From contig NZ_JAHRHK010000009.1 of NCBI RefSeq assembly GCF_021246465.1, positions 67,511 through 131,510 on the forward strand: DNA of 64,000 nt, given 5' to 3'. Position numbers and translations under genes: made by a program. This DNA is from Nocardioides sp. R-C-SC26 (lineage in GTDB: Bacteria; Actinomycetota; Actinomycetes; Propionibacteriales; Nocardioidaceae). The notes under the pieces are model-generated. The model saw only the letters and a list, made by a program, of their open reading frames with translations. It did not search any database and had not been told where the DNA came from. This document shows, one piece after another, positions 58,860 to 64,000 of this stretch; within the stretch, counting starts at the first letter, position 1; each line of letters starts with the position of its first letter.

Positions 58860-59001
58860 GGCCGGCCCTCCGTCACGAGAGCCCGGGCGCGCTGATGCGC
58901 GCGTCCGTGAGCCGTCGCCTCGACGACGCCATGAGCTACGGGGACCGTCCGCGTTCGACGCTCGCGCTCCGCGCCGCACCGATCGCGGACGCGCCTCTCG
59001 A

Positions 59002-61197
59002 CTACCGCGAGACGGTCGTGAGCAGCTGCGTCGCGCGCGTGAGCACGACGTAGAGGGTGGCGCGGCCGGTGGCCGACTCCGCCTCGATCTCCTCCGGCTG
59101 GACGACGACGATGCCGTCGAACTCCAGGCCCTTGGTGTCCAGACCGGTCAGCACGACGACCCGGTCGTCGCCCGACGGCGTGACCGAGGAGTCGACGGCG
59201 GCGCGCGCGCCGGTCGCGTAGTCGGCGAACTCCGGCCACGACGCCAGCCAGGCGTTGACCTCCGAGCGCCGAGCGACCGGCACGACGATGCCGACGGTGC
59301 CGGCGACCTCCGCCAGCACGGCCGCCGTCTCGGCGCGCACCGCCGGCTCGAGGTCGGGCACGCGCCCGACGACACGGGGCTCGATGCCGGTCGACCTCAC
59401 CGCTGTCGGCAGGTCGGCAGCGAGGCCGACGCGCTGGGCGTAAGCCGCCGCGAAGGCGTAGATCTCCGCGGAGTTGCGGTAGTTGGTCGAGAGGTGGAAC
59501 TCATGGGTCGGCTTGCCCTCCAGCGCGGCCGACCGGGCCGCGGTGGACTCGGCCGGCACCGGCCAGGACGACTGCGCGGGGTCGCCGACGATCGTCCACG
59601 ACGCCGTGCGGCCACGCCGTCCGACCATCCGCCACTGCATCGGGGTCAGGTCCTGGGCCTCGTCGATGAGCACGTGGGCGAACCCGTCGTCCTCGATGGA
59701 GTGCGTCGGTGGCTGCCAGGCGCGTCCCGACGGCGCGTACTCGCGGTCGGAGGCCGTCATCAGCTCCTGGATGTCGACCGCACCCTGGATCAGCGCGAGC
59801 GGATCGTCACGCTCGTCCTCGGTACGCCGGGGGACGTCGCCCAGGGCGTAGCGCAGCTCGTCGATGAGCGGCACGTCCGCGATCGAGTGCTCGGCGCCGC
59901 CCGACCAGGACTTCAGCAGCAGCCTCTGCTCCTCGGCCGTGAGGACGCCGTCACCGACGCGGGCCAGGAACTCCGGGTCGTGCAGCCACGAGAGCACCGT
60001 GGGCGCGTCGACCGGCGGCCACCAGGCGAGGGCGAACTCGAGGAAGTCGTCGTTGTCGAGCAGGTCGTCGTTGAACGACTCGCGGCCGCGATCGCGACCC
60101 CGCTCGCTGCGCACCTGCCGCCACAACGCGTCCAGCAGCGTGGTCGAGATGCGCGGCAGCTGGCGGTTGCGCCGTCCCTGGCTCATCAGCTGACGGCGCA
60201 GTCGTCCGAGCAGGCCGCGGTCGAGCACGAGGGAGTTGTCGTACCAGAACAGCCGGAACTCCCGCGGGCTGCCGGGCGCCTGCTGGCGGGCGGCGCGGCG
60301 CATGACCTCCGCCATCCGCTCCGAACCCTTGATGTCGGCGACCGCGGGCTCGTCGTGACGAGTCGCCCGCACACCGTCGACGACCTCGCCGAGCGAGCGC
60401 AGGGCGACCGCTGTCTCACCGAGGCTGGGCAGCACCCGCTCGATGTAGCGCATGAAGACGCCGCTCGGACCCACGACCAGCACGCCGTCGGTCTCGTAGC
60501 GGCGGCGATCGGTGTAGAGCAGGTACGCCGCACGGTGCAGCGCGACGACGGTCTTGCCGACCCCCGGGCCTCCGCTGATCGCCACGACGCCCTTGGCCGG
60601 CGCACGGATCGCCTTGTCCTGCTCGGCCTGGATGGTGGCCACGATCGAGTGCATCCGGCGGTCGCGGGCCCGCGAGAGCTGGGCCATCAGCGCACCTTCG
60701 CCGACGATCGGGAGCTCGCCGTCGGCGCGCTCGGCGTTGCCGTCGGCGTCGAGCAGCTCGTCCTCGACACTCTGCACCGTCGTGCCCTGCGAGCGGAGCA
60801 CCCGGCGCCGGACGACTCCTTGGGGCTCGGCGGCCGTGGCTTGGTAGAACACCGCCGCTGCCGGCGCACGCCAATCGATCAGGAGGGTGTCGCGATCCTC
60901 ATCCCGCAGCCCGATCCGGCCGACGTAACGCGGCTCGGCGTCCAGTTCGGTGCGCAGATCGAGACGGCCGAAGACGAGGCCCTCGTGCGCGGCGTCCAGC
61001 TGGGCGATCCGCTTGGCGGCGTGGAAGACCATCGCGTCGCGCTCGACGAGCCCGCCCTCGTGCCCGAGCCGCCCGCGCGAGTGACCCTCCCGCGCGACCT
61101 GCTGGGCGTTGCGGCCGGCGGTCTCGAGCTGCCGGTGCACCCGGTCGACGAAAGCCTGCTCGGTCGCGATCTCCCGCTCGACCAGCTCGTCGCTCAC
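59002..61197 (-). CDS. helD: HelD-like superfamily 1 helicase (RNA polymerase recycling factor)
   Basis: 731 residues. An N-terminal coiled-coil-like arm (about 1-60) precedes a UvrD/Rep-type motor split by an insertion. Walker A is SGGPGVGKTVVALHRAAYLL near 205-225, with DEAQDLTPMQWRM (motif II), DPAQSSWPV, STNYRNSAEIY and LTRATQLL following. Length, N-terminus and the VATIQAEQDKAIRAPAKGV block match mycobacterial HelD, which frees stalled RNA polymerase. No rifampicin-response element was seen upstream, so the Streptomyces HelR role is not supported. GTG at 61197 follows GGGGGA. Confidence 0.87.
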   Translation of the reverse strand: MSDELVEREIATEQAFVDRVHRQLETAGRNAQQVAREGHSRGRLGHEGGLVERDAMVFHAAKRIAQLDAAHEGLVFGRLDLRTELDAEPRYVGRIGLRDEDRDTLLIDWRAPAAAVFYQATAAEPQGVVRRRVLRSQGTTVQSVEDELLDADGNAERADGELPIVGEGALMAQLSRARDRRMHSIVATIQAEQDKAIRAPAKGVVAISGGPGVGKTVVALHRAAYLLYTDRRRYETDGVLVVGPSGVFMRYIERVLPSLGETAVALRSLGEVVDGVRATRHDEPAVADIKGSERMAEVMRRAARQQAPGSPREFRLFWYDNSLVLDRGLLGRLRRQLMSQGRRNRQLPRISTTLLDALWRQVRSERGRDRGRESFNDDLLDNDDFLEFALAWWPPVDAPTVLSWLHDPEFLARVGDGVLTAEEQRLLLKSWSGGAEHSIADVPLIDELRYALGDVPRRTEDERDDPLALIQGAVDIQELMTASDREYAPSGRAWQPPTHSIEDDGFAHVLIDEAQDLTPMQWRMVGRRGRTASWTIVGDPAQSSWPVPAESTAARSAALEGKPTHEFHLSTNYRNSAEIYAFAAAYAQRVGLAADLPTAVRSTGIEPRVVGRVPDLEPAVRAETAAVLAEVAGTVGIVVPVARRSEVNAWLASWPEFADYATGARAAVDSSVTPSGDDRVVVLTGLDTKGLEFDGIVVVQPEEIEAESATGRATLYVVLTRATQLLTTVSR

Positions 61198-61371
61198 ACA
61201 TCCCCCAGCGTTCGTGGATCTCTCCGGCCCGCTTCCCCAGGCGACGGCACCGTCATCCGGCTCAGGCCAGTCGTCCAGTCTACAAAGCACCCGCCACGGG
61301 CCGCCGGGGTATTCATGCGGTGGTCATCGGGAGCTGGGGGCCGCCGGTCGGTGTGCGGGGCGACCGGTGGG

Positions 61372-62136
61372 TCAGCGTCCGCGGGAGAGGAACGCGGTCA
61401 TCGCCTCGCGGGCAGCATCCGAGCCGAACAGGCTGGCCGACAGCTCGGCCATCTCGTCGGCGCCGGCGTCGATGCGGGCGAGCAGGTCGCCCGCGAGCAG
61501 GCGCTTGGTCTCACGCAGCCCCTGGGGCGCACCGGTGGCGAGCGACGCGCAGACGCGCGCGACCTCCTCGGCCAGCTGGTCGTCCGGTACCGCGCGGGTC
61601 ACCAGGCCGGCGTCGACCGCAGCGGCCGCGTCGAAGGTCTCCCCGGTGAGGAAGGTGTAGGCGGCCGCGCGCGAGGTCATCCGGCCGAGCAGCGTGAGAG
61701 AGATGATCGCGGGCGTCAGGCCCAGTTTGACCTCGGTGAGGGCGAAGTTCGCGCTCGCGGCGGCGACGACGATGTCGGCCGCGCCGACGATGCCGATGCC
61801 ACCAGCCCTCACCGGTCCGCCCAGCTCCAGGACGACCGGCTTGCTCGCCGCGACGATCGAGCGCTGCAGGGCCACGATCGTGCGTGCGCCCTCCTCCATC
61901 GATCCGGTCGACGCCTCGGAGAGATCCGCCCCTGAGCAGAACACGCGCCCGGCCGAACGCAGCAGGACGACGCGCACCGCGTCGTCCGCCTCGGCAAGGG
62001 CGATCCGGTCGACCAGCTCGCTGACCAGCTGGCGCGAGAGCGCGTTGCGGTTGTGGGGGGAGTCGAGCGTGATCGTGGCGACGGCGCTCTCGGCGTCGAC
62101 GTCGAGGTGCACCAGCTCGGCGGGGGTCTCGGTCAT
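61372..62136 (-). CDS. Enoyl-CoA hydratase/isomerase family protein
   Basis: 254 residues of the crotonase fold. The N-terminal 'ITLDSPHNRNALSRQLVSEL', the oxyanion-hole region VFCSGADLSEAS and the second block with GGIGIVGAADIVVAA are visible. The usual catalytic glutamates are only partly conserved: one acidic residue is present in ALTEVKLGL. Reaction therefore uncertain. The ATG at 62136 is used. The gap of 174 bp to the HelD start carries the helD promoter region; no further gene seen there. Confidence 0.87.
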   Translation of the reverse strand: MTETPAELVHLDVDAESAVATITLDSPHNRNALSRQLVSELVDRIALAEADDAVRVVLLRSAGRVFCSGADLSEASTGSMEEGARTIVALQRSIVAASKPVVLELGGPVRAGGIGIVGAADIVVAAASANFALTEVKLGLTPAIISLTLLGRMTSRAAAYTFLTGETFDAAAAVDAGLVTRAVPDDQLAEEVARVCASLATGAPQGLRETKRLLAGDLLARIDAGADEMAELSASLFGSDAAREAMTAFLSRGR

Positions 62137-62186
62137 GCGCCAATCTTGGCCGACGAGGCGCGTGAAGTGGTCGGCTGTCGGCTCAC

Positions 62187-62292
62187 GGGGTTTCGAGACG
62201 CTCGCTGCGCTCGCTCCTCAACCACCGGACGTCGACGCGAGACGCTCGCTGCTCAACCACCGGCCCTCGACCCGAGACGCTCTGCCCTCCAC
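62187..62292. repeat. Dispersed repeats, 'GAGACGCTCGCTGCGCTCGCT' type
   Basis: Three partial tandem copies of TTCGAGACGCTCGCTGCGCT and CTCAACCACCGG segments between the enoyl-CoA hydratase start and the aldehyde dehydrogenase stop, same family as 1742 and 16501. Confidence 0.75.
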
Positions 62293-62303
62293 CGCGGGCG
62301 GTC

Positions 62304-63770
62304 TCAGGTCGCGAGGGCGACGTAGGTGGTCTCGAGGTACTCCTCGATGCCCTCGAAGCCGCCCTCCCGGCCGAACCCGGAGGCCTTCATGCCGCCGAAC
62401 GGGGCGGCGGCGTTGGAGACCAGGCCGGTGTTGATGCCGACCATGCCGAACTCCAGCGCCTCGGCCATCCGGATCGTGCGGGCCAGGTCGCGGGTGTAGA
62501 CGTAGGAGGCCAGGCCGTACTCGGTGTCGTTGGCCGCGGCGATCGCCTCCTCGTCGGTGCTGAAGGTGGTGATCGGCGCGACGGGCCCGAAGATCTCCTC
62601 GGTACTCAGCGCGGCAGCGCGCGGGACGTCGACCAGCACGGTGGGTGGGTAGAAGTAGCCGGGGCCGTCCGGACGCGTGCCGCCGACCAGCACGCGAGCG
62701 CCGGCATCGACCGCGTCGCGCACCAGGGCGTCGACGGAGTCGACCGCCTTGTCGTCGATCAGCGGCCCGACCTGGACGCCGTCGTCCTGCCCGCGCCCGA
62801 CGGTGAGACCGCCCATCCGCTCAGCCAGGCGCTGCGCGAACTCCTCGGCGACGTCGACGTGGACGAGGAAGCGGTTCGCCGAGGTGCAGGCCTCGCCCAT
62901 GTTGCGCATCTTGGCCAGCATCGCTCCGTCGACGGCGGCCTCGAGGTCGGCGTCGGCGAAGACCAGGAAGGGGGCGTTGCCGCCGAGCTCCATGCTGACG
63001 CGCTGCAACTGGTCGGCCGACTGCGCGACCAGCCTCTTCCCGACGCCGGTCGAGCCGGTGAAGCTCAGCTTGCGCAGGCGGGGGTCGGCCTGGAGTGCCG
63101 TGCTCAGACCACCGGAGTCGGTCGTGGTGACGACGTTGAGCACGCCGCCGGGAAGTCCGGCCTCCTCCAGGAGCGCGGCGAGCGCGAGCATGGTGAGCGG
63201 GGTCTGGGCGGCCGGCTTGATCACCATCGTGCACCCCGCGGCGACGGCAGGTCCGACCTTGCGGGTGCCCATGGCCAGCGGGAAGTTCCACGGCGTGACG
63301 AACAGACACGGTCCGACCGGCTTCTTGATGGTCAGCAGCCGGCTGCCGCCGGCCGGGGCCTGCATCCAGCGCCCGTGGATGCGCACCGCCTCCTCGGCGT
63401 ACCACCTGAAGAACTCCGCGCCGTAGGTCACCTCTCCCTTGGCCTCGGCCACGGGCTTGCCCATCTCCAGGCTCATCAGCAGGGCGAAGTCGTCAGCGCG
63501 CGCCGTCAACAGCTCGAACGCCCGGCGCAGGATCTCCCCGCGCTCGCGCGGCGGCGTCGCGGCCCAGTCGGCCTGCGCCGCGCCGGCGGCGTCCAACGCC
63601 TGCGTCGCCTCGCCCGGCGAGGCGTCCGGGACGGCGGTCAGCACGCTGCCGTCGGCGGGATCGAGGACGTCGAGCGTCGCACCGTCGGCCGCGGGCTGCC
63701 AGCGACCGCCGATGAGAAGTGCGCGGTGCTGCTCGGCGAGCAGCGAGGTCGTCAGCCGTGAGTCACCCAT
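62304..63770 (-). CDS. gabD: Succinate-semialdehyde dehydrogenase (NAD(P)+)
   Basis: 488 residues of the ALDH superfamily, GabD type. The catalytic Cys is in NMGEACTSANRFLVH, the general-base Glu in MELGGNAPFLVF, and the cofactor block SFTGSTGVGKRL, with 'TPWNFPLAM' and 'EEIFGPVAPITTF' also present. It oxidises succinate semialdehyde to succinate, the last step of GABA breakdown. The ATG at 63770 is used. No GABA aminotransferase is within the window. Confidence 0.92.
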   Translation of the reverse strand: MGDSRLTTSLLAEQHRALLIGGRWQPAADGATLDVLDPADGSVLTAVPDASPGEATQALDAAGAAQADWAATPPRERGEILRRAFELLTARADDFALLMSLEMGKPVAEAKGEVTYGAEFFRWYAEEAVRIHGRWMQAPAGGSRLLTIKKPVGPCLFVTPWNFPLAMGTRKVGPAVAAGCTMVIKPAAQTPLTMLALAALLEEAGLPGGVLNVVTTTDSGGLSTALQADPRLRKLSFTGSTGVGKRLVAQSADQLQRVSMELGGNAPFLVFADADLEAAVDGAMLAKMRNMGEACTSANRFLVHVDVAEEFAQRLAERMGGLTVGRGQDDGVQVGPLIDDKAVDSVDALVRDAVDAGARVLVGGTRPDGPGYFYPPTVLVDVPRAAALSTEEIFGPVAPITTFSTDEEAIAAANDTEYGLASYVYTRDLARTIRMAEALEFGMVGINTGLVSNAAAPFGGMKASGFGREGGFEGIEEYLETTYVALAT

Positions 63771-63928
63771 GGCTCCACTGTGGCAGACGTCCAGGTGGCC
63801 CGAAGACCTACCCGAATGGGCCGTGACATCTGCCCGATTGGCTCGTTTCCCTGTCAAGAACCTGAGAAATCGAGGGAATCACGGCAATCCCCTGCCGTTA
63901 GCCGGGGACGTGCCGTAGTCTCGCCATG

Positions 63929-63996
63929 TCGTCCTTCGGAGGGAGCACCAAGGAACGACAAAGAGCCCCTCGTTGACCCCATGCAGCGAGGGGCTC
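63929..63996 (-). terminator. Pair of hairpins near the right edge
   Basis: GAGCCCCTCG (63963-63972) pairs with CGAGGGGCTC (63987-63996), and an imperfect GTCGTCCTT/AAGGAACGAC pair precedes it (63929-63959). Read on the minus strand the stronger stem is followed by TTTG, so it could end a minus-strand gene beyond the window. The 158 bp from 63771 otherwise holds the gabD promoter region and no gene. Confidence 0.45.
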
Positions 63997-64000
63997 GCTC

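Noticed and set aside
58724..59001. Small gene between the giant protein and helD
   Set aside because: Short frames here are Arg-rich with no start signal; the region holds the operator and presumably the promoter of the giant gene.
59002..61371. HelR-type rifampicin resistance locus
   Set aside because: The upstream 174 bp lacks the palindromic rifampicin-associated element expected for HelR, and similarity fits mycobacterial HelD as well or better.

Overview
The window is high-GC (roughly 70 %) DNA with dense genes on both strands, many GTG starts, frequent 1-4 nt stop/start overlaps, and mycobacterium-like gene types: a DesA3-type desaturase with its reductase, AccD3, MprA/MprB, BkdABC, DUF2510 proteins and a HelD-like helicase. 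This fits chromosomal DNA of an actinobacterium, probably of the Nocardioides/Aeromicrobium kind. The family assignment is an inference from gene content and from the dispersed 'TCTCGACAAGCTCGACCACC' repeats. I saw no tRNA, rRNA, CRISPR array, insertion sequence or prophage.

Layout. 1-4229: a partial secreted protein, then a desaturase/reductase pair divergent from a PucR-type regulator with a clear palindrome between them. 4291-11465: SGNH hydrolase lipoprotein, amidohydrolase, secreted protein, Ser/Thr kinase divergent from an ECF-type sigma factor, and a coupled M1 peptidase lipoprotein. 11821-15405: an epimerase-like protein, AccD3 and an SDR. 15610-19240: bkdA-bkdB-bkdC (minus strand), joined by 1-nt overlaps. 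19501-23326: an SRPBCC protein and two paralogous MFS transporters. 23415-35412: a long minus-strand run built around an amidoligase-type set (DUF2126/transglutaminase, circularly permuted ATP-grasp/alpha-E fusion, second transglutaminase) with a lipoprotein, three membrane-anchored proteins sharing a 'DC' motif, a zincin-like metallopeptidase and a Xi-class GST. 35630-40953: aminotransferase, VanZ protein, dimethylarginine dimethylaminohydrolase divergent from a GntR regulator, a small membrane protein, an LMW phosphatase and a fructosamine-kinase-like protein. 41234-44089: mprA-mprB and a lipoprotein. 44188-48063: pabA-pabB and a PhzE-like fused chorismate-utilising synthase. 48107-58860: a probable surface module with a histidine kinase carrying a second, degenerate kinase-like half, a divergent NarL-type regulator, a large LuxR regulator with a degenerate P-loop, and a 1543-residue secreted beta-helix/Ig/TSP3 protein. 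59002-63770: HelD-like protein, enoyl-CoA hydratase and succinate-semialdehyde dehydrogenase.

Two themes run through the window. First, short dispersed repeats lie between genes and also inside several genes in frame: the bkdC linker, the bkdB N-terminus, two sites in the DUF2126 protein, and a palindromic insertion in pabB. Second, there are several clusters of long, near-perfect palindromes (14435, 15449, 35454, 37319, 45057), each with its own sequence but similar architecture. The best candidates for a little-described system are the expanded amidoligase operon at 23415-35412 and the LuxR/surface-protein module at 51354-58860, where related TCACCC-type palindromes lie upstream of both the regulator and the giant secreted protein.
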